From Paucilactobacillus wasatchensis (GTDB lineage Bacteria; Bacillota; Bacilli; Lactobacillales; Lactobacillaceae), in contig NZ_AWTT01000014.1 of the NCBI RefSeq assembly GCF_000876205.1, positions 1 through 39,944 on the forward strand: a stretch of 39,944 bases of DNA, given 5' to 3'. The position numbers and the translations under genes were made by a program. Positions 8,310 to 16,018 of the stretch are shown here, piece after piece; position 1 is the first letter of the stretch, and each line of letters starts with the position of its first letter. The notes below the pieces were generated by a model. It saw nothing but the letters and a program-made list of their open reading frames with translations. It did not search any database and was not told the DNA's origin.

Positions 8310-8564
8310 ATGTTATTAGACCGCGATGAAAAAATACAAAACATAGTTGCCGCACAAATTATCCGGGTATTTTATCCATTTGTCATTGCCAAAACAGAAA
8401 CAGGCCAATTTTTAAAAGTTAATTTGTCGGATACGGAAACAAATGACCCACTATTTTGGGATGAATTAGTTAGTATATTACAAGCACGTTTGTGGGTGCC
8501 AATTGGACGTAAATATCACCAGTTATTAGATGATGGTTGGTTAGTTGAACCGGCAATTGTCTAA
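8310..8564 (+). CDS. Small protein of unknown function (84 aa)
   Basis: I do not recognise a family. The reading frame is well supported by AAGGAG (8295-8300) before ATG 8310 and a terminator directly after the stop. The in-frame GTG at 8301 abuts the ribosome site and is unlikely. The protein is soluble, with no membrane segment, about 84 residues, mildly acidic, and contains three Trp residues (FWDEL, LWVPIG, GWLVEP). A plausible -10 (TATACA, 8270-8275) lies 40 bp upstream, without a clear -35. It stands alone between the SNF2 gene and the convergent degV gene. It is probably real but unassigned. The 8101-8300 gap before it is AT-rich with no other feature. Confidence 0.7.
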   Translation: MLLDRDEKIQNIVAAQIIRVFYPFVIAKTETGQFLKVNLSDTETNDPLFWDELVSILQARLWVPIGRKYHQLLDDGWLVEPAIV

Positions 8565-8570
8565 GTAATA

Positions 8571-8599
8571 AAAAAGCTCACTAATTTAGTGGGCTTTTT
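8571..8599. terminator. Terminator after the 84-aa gene
   Basis: Stem GCTCACT (8576-8582) with AGTGGGC (8588-8594), including one G-T pair, flanked by A5 on the left and T5 on the right. It can serve both the plus-strand gene and the convergent degV gene. Confidence 0.85.
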
Positions 8600-8637
8600 G
8601 TTACATACAAGTATTTCAATTATTGTGTTCCATATGC

Positions 8638-9507
8638 TCACTGTCGCTCTGATTTGCTTAGTGAGAAAACTGCCACACAGCCTAAACCAGTATGGCTACC
8701 AATCGTCGGGCCAATATGTTCGATTAACACTTGTGCTTGCGGAATACTGGCAATAATTATGGATTGAATAACTTTAGCAGCATCATCTGCCTTAGTGGTG
8801 GCAATAATAATTCTAGGATTTTTGTGATTGGCAATTGTTGCCAGCGTGTTTTGCGCTAGAGCTTCTAATGACTTGTTGCGCGAGCGAGCCTTTTTAACCA
8901 CTCGTAAATGGCCGTTTGTATCTACGTCCATTACTGGCTTAATGTGAAGAAGGGAGCCAAGAGTAGCTGAAGTGCGTGAAACGCGACCGCCATGATATAG
9001 GTAATTAAGATCGTTAACAGTAAACCATTGACGATAGAATAGTCGCTTAGTTGTCAACCAGTTGGCCAGTTCGTCGATTGGCATGCCCGCATTTCTTTTA
9101 TCAATGGCGTCTAGTACCATTAATCCTTCGCCACAGCTGGCTGCCAGCGAGTCCACCAAATAGATTTGTGCCTCTGGATAATCACTTAGTAAAACTTCCC
9201 TGGCTTGTTGGGCGCTGTTGAAGGTGCCGCTCAAGCCAGAAGAAAATCCTAAGTATAAAATCGGGGTGCTTGCCTGGACGTAAGGTTTGAAAAACTCGAT
9301 AAATTGGCCAATGTTAACCTGCGTTGTAGATGGCATCACACCATTGTCAATCTGTTGGTAAAAATGGTTCAGGACGAACTTGTGTTCCAGATCATCTTTG
9401 TAGATTTTGCCATCAATGTCCACATGCATTGAAACAAAATCAACGTTGCTATCTGCAAGGGTTTGGTAGGGTAAATCAAGACCTGAGTCTGTTAATATCT
9501 GATACAT
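8638..9507 (-). CDS. DegV-family fatty-acid-binding protein (FakB-like)
   Basis: A 289-residue DegV protein. The N-terminal ILTDSGLDLP, the PSTTQ motif near residue 60, the FSSGLSGTFNSA motif near 90 and the LHIKPV segment before the C-terminal domain are diagnostic. In characterised Firmicutes, DegV proteins (FakB) bind a fatty acid and present it to the kinase FakA for phosphorylation, feeding phospholipid synthesis. ATG 9507 is chosen because AGAGGAG sits 6 nt upstream; an in-frame ATG at 9528 would place the ribosome site inside the gene. A -10-like TATAAT (minus strand, 9529-9534) is just upstream. fakA is not in the window, so which lipid it binds is unknown. Confidence 0.92.
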   Translation of the reverse strand: MYQILTDSGLDLPYQTLADSNVDFVSMHVDIDGKIYKDDLEHKFVLNHFYQQIDNGVMPSTTQVNIGQFIEFFKPYVQASTPILYLGFSSGLSGTFNSAQQAREVLLSDYPEAQIYLVDSLAASCGEGLMVLDAIDKRNAGMPIDELANWLTTKRLFYRQWFTVNDLNYLYHGGRVSRTSATLGSLLHIKPVMDVDTNGHLRVVKKARSRNKSLEALAQNTLATIANHKNPRIIIATTKADDAAKVIQSIIIASIPQAQVLIEHIGPTIGSHTGLGCVAVFSLSKSERQ

Positions 9508-9670
9508 AATGTACTCCTCTGTTTGCAAATTATACTTACATTTTACGCCATTTAGGTTTGTTCTGGTAGAATCTGTTCAAAATTTTGTTGATAAAATTTA
9601 TGCCCGCCAATATTAATGCTTATGATTATTACCGCAGAAATGTTTTTTGAAAAAATCAACTCAAAATGGC

Positions 9671-9701
9671 TTGCCTTCAAGTCGACTTGAAAGCCTAGAT
9701 A
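9671..9701 (+). promoter_or_regulatory. MerR-type promoter and operator of the SDR gene
   Basis: The -35 TTGCCT (9671-9676) and -10 TAGATA (9696-9701) are separated by 19 bp, the overlong spacer typical of MerR-activated promoters. The 16-bp perfect palindrome TTCAAGTCGACTTGAA (9676-9691) fills the spacer. The same arrangement recurs at 10953-10983. Confidence 0.88.
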
Positions 9702-9733
9702 TGTTTGTGTTAAAAAAGAAAGGATGATTGTAT

Positions 9734-10465
9734 ATGACAAAAAGGGTAGTTGTAGTTACAGGTGCATCTAGTGGAATTGGTGCAGCGACGACAAAATTAT
9801 TGGTTGAACGGGGAGCAAAAGTAGTTATTGGTGCACGGCGTGAGGAACGCCTGCAAGAACTTGCTACAGAGTTAGGCAACAATGTTATTTATCGTAAAAC
9901 TGACGTAACCTCTGTGGCAGATGTTAAAGCGTTAATGAATTTGGCCCTAGACAAGTTTGGTCATATTGACGCGCTGTACAACAATGCTGGCATTATGCCA
10001 ATCGCAAATTTGAGTGAAGACCGACATGCTGAATGGAAAAATATGTTAAATATCAACGTAATGGGAGTACTTAACGGCATTTCCGCAGCACTGCCGGTTA
10101 TGAAGCAGCAGGGTTACGGCCATATTTTGGCAACAGATTCACTTGCCGGCCATTTGGTGATGCCCGAATATGCCGTTTATTGTGGGACTAAGTTTGCTGT
10201 GCGGGCAATCATGGAAGGATTACAGCAAGAGGAACATAATAACGGCATTCGTTCGACAATTATTTCTCCTGGTGCAGTCAACACAGAACTTTATTTGTCT
10301 GAAAGTAATGAAGCAGTTGGAAAAGCGTTGAAGGAATCGTGGCAACAACCAAACACTGCCTTAAGCCCGGAGGATGTTGCTGAAGCGGTTGTGTACGCAA
10401 TTTTTGCGCCAACCAGAGTCAATGTGAGCGAGATTTACTTGCGGCCAGCTGGTCAATTGCTTTAG
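9734..10465 (+). CDS. SDR-family NAD(P)-dependent oxidoreductase
   Basis: A 243-residue classical short-chain dehydrogenase/reductase. The cofactor motif TGASSGIG is at residues 9-16, the NNAG structural motif at 83-86, and the catalytic set is Ser136, Tyr149 and Lys153 (YCGTK). Family length and all key residues are intact. The substrate cannot be told from sequence; many MerR-controlled SDRs reduce aldehydes or ketones. ATG 9734 is used, with AAAGGA upstream. Transcription is expected from the MerR-type promoter at 9671-9701, and I see no terminator before merR, so some transcripts may continue into it. Confidence 0.92.
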   Translation: MTKRVVVVTGASSGIGAATTKLLVERGAKVVIGARREERLQELATELGNNVIYRKTDVTSVADVKALMNLALDKFGHIDALYNNAGIMPIANLSEDRHAEWKNMLNINVMGVLNGISAALPVMKQQGYGHILATDSLAGHLVMPEYAVYCGTKFAVRAIMEGLQQEEHNNGIRSTIISPGAVNTELYLSESNEAVGKALKESWQQPNTALSPEDVAEAVVYAIFAPTRVNVSEIYLRPAGQLL

Positions 10466-10538
10466 ATGAACAAGAATATTTAGATTAATTGTAATCGTAG
10501 ATACTGGGTCTCATGCTCTGATTGTTGTATGATAACGA

Positions 10539-10544
10539 TATAAT
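10539..10544 (+). promoter_or_regulatory. Candidate -10 of the merR gene
   Basis: A perfect TATAAT lies 20 bp before the merR start codon. No good -35 is visible at 16-19 bp. Confidence 0.45.
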
Positions 10545-10564
10545 CTGCGAATGGAGGGTTCAAC

Positions 10565-10942
10565 TTGGATATTAAAACAGTTAGTGAAAAATTCGATTTG
10601 CCAGCGCCTACTTTACGATATTATGAAGAGGTGGGGTTGATTCCACCAGTTCATCGCAATACTAGTGGTTATCGTGATTATGACGAAATTGATCTGGAAT
10701 GGGTTAATTTTGCCAAATGCATGCGTGAAACGGATATTTCAATTGATGTTTTGAAGGAATATGCTGTTTTAGCTCAGCAGGGTGAACAAACAGCAGCGCA
10801 GCGGAAACAAATTCTTATTGAACAGCAGAATGTACTGGAACAAAAAATGAAAACATTACAACATACGCACGATTTTCTGGATAATAAAATCGCTACTTAT
10901 GAGCAACATGCTAAGCAAATGGAGAAAATTTTCAAAAATTAA
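10565..10942 (+). CDS. MerR-family regulator, AdhR/NmlR-like electrophile sensor
   Basis: A 125-residue MerR protein. The winged helix-turn-helix occupies residues 1-70 (TLRYYEEVGLIPP, then SGYRDYDEID), followed by a long dimerisation coiled coil (about 78-120). A single cysteine, Cys52 in FAKCMRET, occupies the position of the reactive Cys of Bacillus AdhR and the NmlR group, which respond to aldehydes or other thiol-reactive compounds. The TTG start follows GGAGGG by 6 nt. The gene lies between its two probable targets, whose promoters share a palindrome in a 19-bp spacer. The second target promoter begins 10 bp after its stop codon. Confidence 0.92.
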   Translation: MDIKTVSEKFDLPAPTLRYYEEVGLIPPVHRNTSGYRDYDEIDLEWVNFAKCMRETDISIDVLKEYAVLAQQGEQTAAQRKQILIEQQNVLEQKMKTLQHTHDFLDNKIATYEQHAKQMEKIFKN

Positions 10943-10952
10943 TATAAAATAC

Positions 10953-10983
10953 TTGCCTTCAAGTCGACTTGAAGGTTTATTCT
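10953..10983 (+). promoter_or_regulatory. MerR-type promoter and operator of the OYE operon
   Basis: The -35 TTGCCT (10953-10958), exactly 19-bp spacer and -10 TATTCT (10978-10983). The 20-bp perfect palindrome CCTTCAAGTCGACTTGAAGG (10956-10975) covers most of the spacer, with the same geometry as at 9671-9701. Confidence 0.9.
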
Positions 10984-11018
10984 TTTCTATGTTGAAAAAA
11001 TGAAAGAAGGCATAGAAC

Positions 11019-12137
11019 TTGAATAATAAAGTACAAGAGCAATTGACACTTAATAACGATGTGGTATTGCGCAATAGAATTGTGATGTCACCGATGACGA
11101 CATGGTCAGCTAATAATGACCAAACTGTTTCCAATGCAGAGGTAAATTACTACGGAGCTCGGGCCAAAAGTGTAGGAATGGTGATTACCGGTTCCAGTCA
11201 CGTCCAGGAAAATGGGGTCGGCTTTGCTAACGAATTAGGAACATATGACGATCGTTTTATTCCCGGATTAACCAAATTAGCGGGTGCAATCAAAACTGGC
11301 GGTGCCAAAGCTATTTTGCAATTGAATCATGCTGGTGACAAAGCGTTACCCCAATTTATTAATAATGGGGATGTAGTTAGTTCCAGCGCGGTACCTGCAT
11401 TAGAAACACCATTTGCACCCGCACAGACGCCACGAGATCTGCAAGAAAATGAAATTTTGCAAGTAATTCAAGCTTTCGGTGCTGCGACTAAACGAGCCAT
11501 TCAGGCTGGATTTGATGGCATTGAAATTCATGGGGCGCACGGTTTTCTGATTCAAAATTTCTTGTCACCACATTATAATCAGAGAACCGATCAATGGGGT
11601 GGCAGCTTGGATAATCGATTACGTTTTGCGATGGCAGTGGTTGATGAAACCAAGAGCACAGTTGCTAAATATGCTGATGAAAAATTCATTATCGGTTACC
11701 GGATTACTCTGGAGGAACCAGAATCTGATGGATTACGGTTCCGTGATACTGAAGAATTGCTTGAACGATTAATTGATAAGAACATCGGTTATTTGCATCT
11801 TTCGTTAGGGGATGCACTGACAAATCATTCACGAGTTAATGATGATAATGAGCCGTATATTGAAAAAATTGCTAAATTAGTTAACCAGCGAGTTCCATTG
11901 ATGGCGGCAGGTTCACTGAATTCGTTGGACAGAATGGATGCTGCGCTAAACAGTGGTCTAGATTTGGTGGCTGTTGGTCAAACATTGGTTGCTAATCCTG
12001 ATTTATTTAGTGATGAACCGGTATCGCTGACGTTGTCTGAAAATGAATTAACTTCGATTAACTTACCAAAAACAATGTTTGATGCGGTTAAACAGTTAGG
12101 TAAGCAAGGTGTTTTTAATTTTAAGTTTACAGATTAG
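11019..12137 (+). CDS. Old Yellow Enzyme-family NADH:flavin oxidoreductase
   Basis: A 372-residue FMN-dependent ene-reductase of the TIM-barrel OYE family. The substrate-binding His pair is in HGAHGF (near residues 171-174), followed by the family signature NFLSPHYNQRTDQWGGS. LNHAGD lies near 105 and the phosphate-binding AAGSL and VAVGQTL segments are in the C-terminal third. Such enzymes reduce activated C=C bonds of enals, enones, quinones or nitro compounds, which suits an electrophile-sensing MerR. The TTG start follows GAAAGAAGG with 8-nt spacing. It is the first gene of an operon with the interrupted NAD(P)-binding gene 12 nt downstream. The physiological substrate is unknown. Confidence 0.93.
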   Translation: MNNKVQEQLTLNNDVVLRNRIVMSPMTTWSANNDQTVSNAEVNYYGARAKSVGMVITGSSHVQENGVGFANELGTYDDRFIPGLTKLAGAIKTGGAKAILQLNHAGDKALPQFINNGDVVSSSAVPALETPFAPAQTPRDLQENEILQVIQAFGAATKRAIQAGFDGIEIHGAHGFLIQNFLSPHYNQRTDQWGGSLDNRLRFAMAVVDETKSTVAKYADEKFIIGYRITLEEPESDGLRFRDTEELLERLIDKNIGYLHLSLGDALTNHSRVNDDNEPYIEKIAKLVNQRVPLMAAGSLNSLDRMDAALNSGLDLVAVGQTLVANPDLFSDEPVSLTLSENELTSINLPKTMFDAVKQLGKQGVFNFKFTD

Positions 12138-12149
12138 GAGGATTAAGTG

Positions 12150-12785
12150 ATGGCAAATGTATTAATCATAGGAGCGAACGGTGCAATTGCAAGGTTAGTG
12201 CGAACCAAGTTGAAACAGAATAAAGATATGAAATTAACTTTATTTCTGCGTGATAGTCAAAGAATTACAGATTTAGATACGTCCAATGAACGATTAGTTG
12301 AAGGGGATGCTTTGAATCAGTCGGATTTGGATGCGGCAATGTTGAATTAGAATGTTGTATATGCCAATTTGGGCGGTCAAGCGGATCAAGCGGCGTTGAA
12401 TATTGTTGCAAGTATGCAAAAACAGCATGTTAAGCGGCTAATATTTATTACTTCAATTGGGATTTATGACGAAATCCCTGGTAAATTTGGCGAGTGGAAT
12501 AATCAAATGATTGGGGAATCGCTGGAACCATATCGCCAAGCAGCAGCAACAATTGAGGCGTCAGATTTAGATTACACAATTTTGCGCCCAGCTTGGCTAA
12601 CTGACAAGAATGAAGTTGATTATGAAACAACGCAAAAAGGCGAGCCTTTTAAAGGAACTGAAGTCTCGCGAAAAAGCGTTGCGGATTATGTGACGAATAT
12701 TATTAGTAATCCTGAAACTGATGTTAGGGCCAGCGTTGGGCTAGACAAACCGGGCACTAATGGGGATAAACCAAGCTTCTATTAA
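12150..12785 (+). pseudogene. NAD(P)-binding SDR-like protein interrupted by an amber codon
   Basis: An atypical SDR (NAD(P)H-binding, YwnB/NmrA-like) of about 211 residues with the Rossmann motif IGANGAIARL near the N-terminus, ITSIGIY mid-protein and the LRPAWLTD segment typical of the family. TAG at 12348-12350 splits the frame. The part after it (NVVYANLGG and onward) continues in the same frame without any shift and has no start site of its own. At this position related proteins usually have a polar residue, so a CAG-to-TAG change is likely. ATG 12150 has AGGAGG 8 nt upstream. The gene ends the OYE operon. It may be a recent nonsense mutation, a sequencing error or, less likely, a suppressed stop. 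Confidence 0.82.
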
Positions 12786-12795
12786 TTACTCTTAA

Positions 12796-12836
12796 AGCAA
12801 AAAAATACCGTTCATTTTATGAACGGTATTTTTGCT
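12796..12836 (+). terminator. Terminator of the OYE operon
   Basis: Stem TACCGTTCA (12806-12814) with TGAACGGTA (12820-12828), 5-nt loop, flanked by A and T runs (T5 at 12829-12833), with outer AGCA/TGCT pairing. Confidence 0.92.
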
Positions 12837-12997
12837 GTATATTGTCATAAGTTGTTAGTAAAGTGTTAGATGATTTTTAACCAGATAATGGATAAATTAA
12901 TTGAGTTTGACTGCACAGATAGGTATTATTAACCGTGCTGAATTAGGGTTATTTGTGTAGGCACATTACAAACAAAATAAATGATTGGGGAAATTGT

Positions 12998-13774
12998 TTG
13001 ACAACTATTGTAATTACGGGCGGCACACGTGGCATAGGTGAAGGACTCGCAAAATATTATTTAGCTAATGGGAATAGAGTTGTTATTGTAAGTCGTTCGC
13101 AGGGCAAATTAGCAAATGCAATCTATCTGCAAGCTGACTTGAGTTTAGTATCGGAAAATTACAGAGTAGGCCAGATTATCAACGAAAAATATGGTGAAAT
13201 CGACGGCTTGATTCTCTGTGCGGTTGAGCAAGCATACCGGAAAAATCCGTGGATGACTGAAGAAAAATTTGAGTTTACTTTTGCGCTGCAATATTTGAGC
13301 CGATATATTTTATCGCATCAAATTGCCGTAAATGATTTTATTCTAAACATCGCCACTCCTGGAATGGGAGGAACCGTTAACTTTGAGGATTTACAAAGTC
13401 TTAAAAATTTTAGCAGTTTAAAGGCGAATTTTAATGGTAATCGACTCAATGACTTACTGGGCGTTTCTTTTACCAATAGCGACATAAAATATATTCTTTA
13501 TAACCCTATGTCAGTTCGCACAGCTGGTGCACGATCTGTCTTTGTCAATCCAGTGATGCAACTTGTTTTGAAGCTTTGGCATCGTGTGAATGGTAGAGAT
13601 GTGGCGACGGTTGTAGCAAATATCGTTACGGTATTAAATAAGATTCCAGCAAAGCAATTTATTGCTTATAAGGTTAAAAAACCGGTTAATTTATCGATGA
13701 AAACTTTTGACCTGGTCAAAGCGGAAAAACTTAAACAAGAAACACATAAATTGCTTGAGAAAACTGCTGAATAA
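12998..13774 (+). CDS. SDR-fold protein with altered active site
   Basis: A 258-residue short-chain dehydrogenase-like protein. The cofactor motif TGGTRGIG is at residues 7-14 and a conserved acidic DLS follows strand 3. The region corresponding to the retinol-dehydrogenase-type Y-x-x-x-K motif reads F145-N-G-N-R149, so both catalytic Tyr and Lys are replaced, and the catalytic Ser region reads IATPGMGG. Cofactor binding may persist while normal SDR catalysis is doubtful. A TTG start at 12998 is chosen because GGGGA lies 6 nt upstream and the protein then begins directly with the first beta strand; the longer in-frame opening from 12953 has no ribosome site. It is a single-gene unit with a terminator at 13803-13837. 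The role is unknown. Confidence 0.8.
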   Translation: MTTIVITGGTRGIGEGLAKYYLANGNRVVIVSRSQGKLANAIYLQADLSLVSENYRVGQIINEKYGEIDGLILCAVEQAYRKNPWMTEEKFEFTFALQYLSRYILSHQIAVNDFILNIATPGMGGTVNFEDLQSLKNFSSLKANFNGNRLNDLLGVSFTNSDIKYILYNPMSVRTAGARSVFVNPVMQLVLKLWHRVNGRDVATVVANIVTVLNKIPAKQFIAYKVKKPVNLSMKTFDLVKAEKLKQETHKLLEKTAE

Positions 13775-13802
13775 ATTTTGAATAACTAGCTTTTTAAACA
13801 AT

Positions 13803-13837
13803 AAAATGCCATCAAATGTTGATTTGACGGCATTTTT
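13803..13837. terminator. Bidirectional terminator between the SDR gene and tRNA-Ser
   Basis: Arms AAAATGCC (13803-13810) and GGCATTTT (13829-13836), with inner TCAAAT/ATTTGA pairing and a GTTG loop. T6 follows on the plus strand and a T-rich tail on the minus strand. Confidence 0.88.
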
Positions 13838-13851
13838 TGATTTTTATACAA

Positions 13852-13939
13852 AGGAGAGTACAGGATTTGAACCTGCGCGCCGGTATTAGCCGGTTCGCCG
13901 GATTTCGAGTCCGGTGCATTACCACTCTGCCAACTCTCC
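13852..13939 (-). tRNA. tRNA-Ser (anticodon CGA)
   Basis: A class II tRNA on the minus strand. The acceptor stem pairs GGAGAGT (complement of 13933-13939) with ACTCTCC (complement of 13853-13859). The anticodon arm CCGGA-CTCGAAA-TCCGG gives anticodon CGA, reading UCG. A long variable arm built on CCGG/CCGG identifies it as serine. The T arm is GCAGG-TTCAAAT-CCTGT. CCA is not encoded. The base in the discriminator position appears to be U rather than the G73 usual for serine tRNAs. Confidence 0.93.
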
Positions 13940-13957
13940 AGAAATGATCCAGTAACT

Positions 13958-13986
13958 AGTATAGCAATCATGTTCGCTGTCGTAAA
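13958..13986 (-). promoter_or_regulatory. Promoter of tRNA-Ser
   Basis: On the minus strand, -10 TATACT (13958-13963) with extended TGC, a 17-bp spacer and -35 TTTACG (13981-13986), about 19 bp before the mature tRNA 5' end. Confidence 0.75.
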
Positions 13987-14086
13987 GTTAAAGTTTTAGT
14001 TTATTGCGACCAAAATAGTGGGTAGAACAGCAGCACTCATGTTAAACTTGAATTTGAAAATTGACACCAGAAGGGACCCCAAAACA

Positions 14087-15244
14087 ATGCAAATTGGAAT
14101 TGATAAACTTGGTTTTGATACAACGCCACTCTACCTAGACTTGAATGATTTGGCGAAAGCGCGGGATGTTGATCCAAACAAGTATTTAATTGGCATTGGC
14201 CAAGCAAAGCAAGCTGTCATTCCACCAACCCAGGACATTGTCACCATGGGCGCCAGTGCAGCGGAGCAAATTTTAACTGAGACAGACCGTGAACATTTGT
14301 CGACAGTGATCGTTGCGACTGAATCAGGGATTGATAATTCAAAGGCGGCAGCAATCTATATCAAACACTTACTGAAACTAAATGACTATGTGCGTACAAT
14401 TGAAATGAAAGAGGCTTGTTATGCTGGAACTGCGGCAATCCAATTTGCCCGTGGGTTGATTAGCCTGCATCCTGATGAAAAAGTTTTGGTTATTACGGCT
14501 GATATTGCTCGTTATGGCTTAAATACTTCAGGTGAAGTGACGCAGGGTGGTGGTGCGGTTGCAATGATGATCAGTGCTAATCCACATGTGTTGGCAATTG
14601 AAGATCCTAGTGTTTCATACAGCCAAGATATTATGGATTTTTGGCGGCCGTTGTACGCTACTGACGCATTGGTGGATGGCAAATATTCTACCAACGTCTA
14701 TATTGACTTCTTCAAAGCAACGTTAGAACGATACCAACAAAAGACGAATCGCAAATTAGAGGATTTTACAGCATTGGTATTTCACTTACCATTCACTAAG
14801 ATGGGAAAAAAGGCATTAGAAGCTGTGTTACAAGATCGTGATGATGACACGGCCGCTCGACTACGTGCCAATTTAACGCATAGTCAGAAATTGAATCGTG
14901 AAGTTGGCAATCTCTATACCGGGTCACTATATCTTAGTTTGATATCGTTATTGGTAAATACCGATTTGACTGCGGGTCAACGAATTGGGTTGTTCAGCTA
15001 TGGCTCTGGTGCTGAAGGCGAGTTTTATGCGGGAATTTTGCAACCGGATTATCAAAAATACGTTGCTGGCGACACAATTAAAACGTTACTGCATAAACGT
15101 AGCAAAGTGACTGTGGCTGAATATGAACGGCTATTTAACCAGCAGCTTGGCTTCACTAAGGCTGATACTAAACTGGATGTTGCCGCCGATTCTAGCAAGT
15201 ATGTGTTAGTCGGCATCAAGGATCAGCAAAGAATATATAAATAA
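14087..15244 (+). CDS. mvaS: Hydroxymethylglutaryl-CoA synthase
   Basis: Condenses acetyl-CoA with acetoacetyl-CoA to HMG-CoA, the committed entry to the mevalonate route for isoprenoids used by lactobacilli. The 385-residue protein has the family catalytic residues Glu79 (ATES), Cys111 (EACYAG) and His232 (FHLPF), and a YGSGAEGEF segment near the C-terminus. ATG 14087 is chosen because the protein then starts with the conserved MQIGIDKLGF and GAAGGGA lies upstream; the 23-codon upstream extension is not supported. The product feeds undecaprenyl phosphate synthesis, where uppS (25480) acts later. It is a single-gene unit ended by the terminator at 15253-15294. Confidence 0.97.
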   Translation: MQIGIDKLGFDTTPLYLDLNDLAKARDVDPNKYLIGIGQAKQAVIPPTQDIVTMGASAAEQILTETDREHLSTVIVATESGIDNSKAAAIYIKHLLKLNDYVRTIEMKEACYAGTAAIQFARGLISLHPDEKVLVITADIARYGLNTSGEVTQGGGAVAMMISANPHVLAIEDPSVSYSQDIMDFWRPLYATDALVDGKYSTNVYIDFFKATLERYQQKTNRKLEDFTALVFHLPFTKMGKKALEAVLQDRDDDTAARLRANLTHSQKLNREVGNLYTGSLYLSLISLLVNTDLTAGQRIGLFSYGSGAEGEFYAGILQPDYQKYVAGDTIKTLLHKRSKVTVAEYERLFNQQLGFTKADTKLDVAADSSKYVLVGIKDQQRIYK

Positions 15245-15252
15245 ATGCTAAC

Positions 15253-15294
15253 AAATAAGCTCACCGAAGATTAAATTCTTAGGTGGGCTTATTT
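15253..15294. terminator. Bidirectional terminator between mvaS and cadD
   Basis: A 13-bp stem, AAATAAGCTCACC (15253-15265) with GGTGGGCTTATTT (15282-15294), one G-T pair. The cadD stop codon lies inside the right arm. Confidence 0.88.
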
Positions 15295-16002
15295 TATGAT
15301 CAGTTTGATTAACTGTCCAATTGTGTCACTCTCCCATAGAATCATGATTCCTAGGCCGATGTAAATAATGGCCATAATCCAGTCACCAAACTTAGCGAGA
15401 AACGGTTTAACAAAATCAACCTGTGAAAATTTATCTCCTAAACATACTAACAAGTAAATACAAAATGTAAAAACTACCAATGTGATGAGCAGTTGCCAGA
15501 CGGTTAGTGAGACAAAGTAGGGTACGAACAGGCCAATATTATCAGCACCACAAGAAGCAACTGTAATTAATAATACTGTGCCAATAAGATTTTTATTTTT
15601 ACGTCTTTCAATCGTCTCACGGGCTTCAGCTGCTTCATCTTCACTGCCAACTAGGAAGCTAATTCCAAACGCAATTGGGATTAGGCCCAGAAAACCGAGT
15701 AACCATTTGGCAGGAACGTAGTGGAGAATAAAAGCAAAAAAGATGCTAATGAGGATTAGGGTGTACGAGCCCAAAAATTGGCCGATGTAGATTTGATGCT
15801 TGTGTGCTGGCGATCTATATTTCGAAAATATTAACATTAAGATGACGAGTAAATCGATAGAGGTGGATACGTATAAGATAATAGCAGTAATGATAGTTTT
15901 CAGGATGACACGCCACTTTCTAAATTTTATTAACAATTGGTCAATTTTACCACATCTTATACGTCCATTGACAATTTCACAATCAATTGTTTGTGTACTC
16001 AT
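15289..16002 (-). CDS. cadD: CadD-family cadmium/cation resistance membrane protein
   Basis: A 237-residue polytopic membrane protein of the Cad family (CadD). The core begins with TAIILYVSTSIDLLVILM, the typical first helix with its Asp, followed by an IGQFLGSY helix, a hydrophilic cytoplasmic loop (about residues 120-138) and three more helices, one containing CGADNIGLFVPYF. Characterised relatives give resistance to cadmium by export; the physiological substrate here is unknown. An N-terminal extension of about 35 residues with two Cys (CEIVNGRIRC) precedes the core and is unusual. The ribosome site before ATG 16002 is weak, so a later start is possible. It is divergent from gabD, with overlapping promoters. 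Confidence 0.85.
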   Translation of the reverse strand: MSTQTIDCEIVNGRIRCGKIDQLLIKFRKWRVILKTIITAIILYVSTSIDLLVILMLIFSKYRSPAHKHQIYIGQFLGSYTLILISIFFAFILHYVPAKWLLGFLGLIPIAFGISFLVGSEDEAAEARETIERRKNKNLIGTVLLITVASCGADNIGLFVPYFVSLTVWQLLITLVVFTFCIYLLVCLGDKFSQVDFVKPFLAKFGDWIMAIIYIGLGIMILWESDTIGQLIKLIIK

Positions 16003-16018
16003 TTACAAGTCTTATATT

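Noticed and set aside
12369-12785. Second part of the interrupted NAD(P)-binding protein as a separate gene
   Set aside because: It is in the same frame as 12150-12347, has no ribosome site, and begins in the middle of the family fold.
13786-13971. 61-residue minus-strand frame
   Set aside because: It lies across the tRNA-Ser gene and its terminator.
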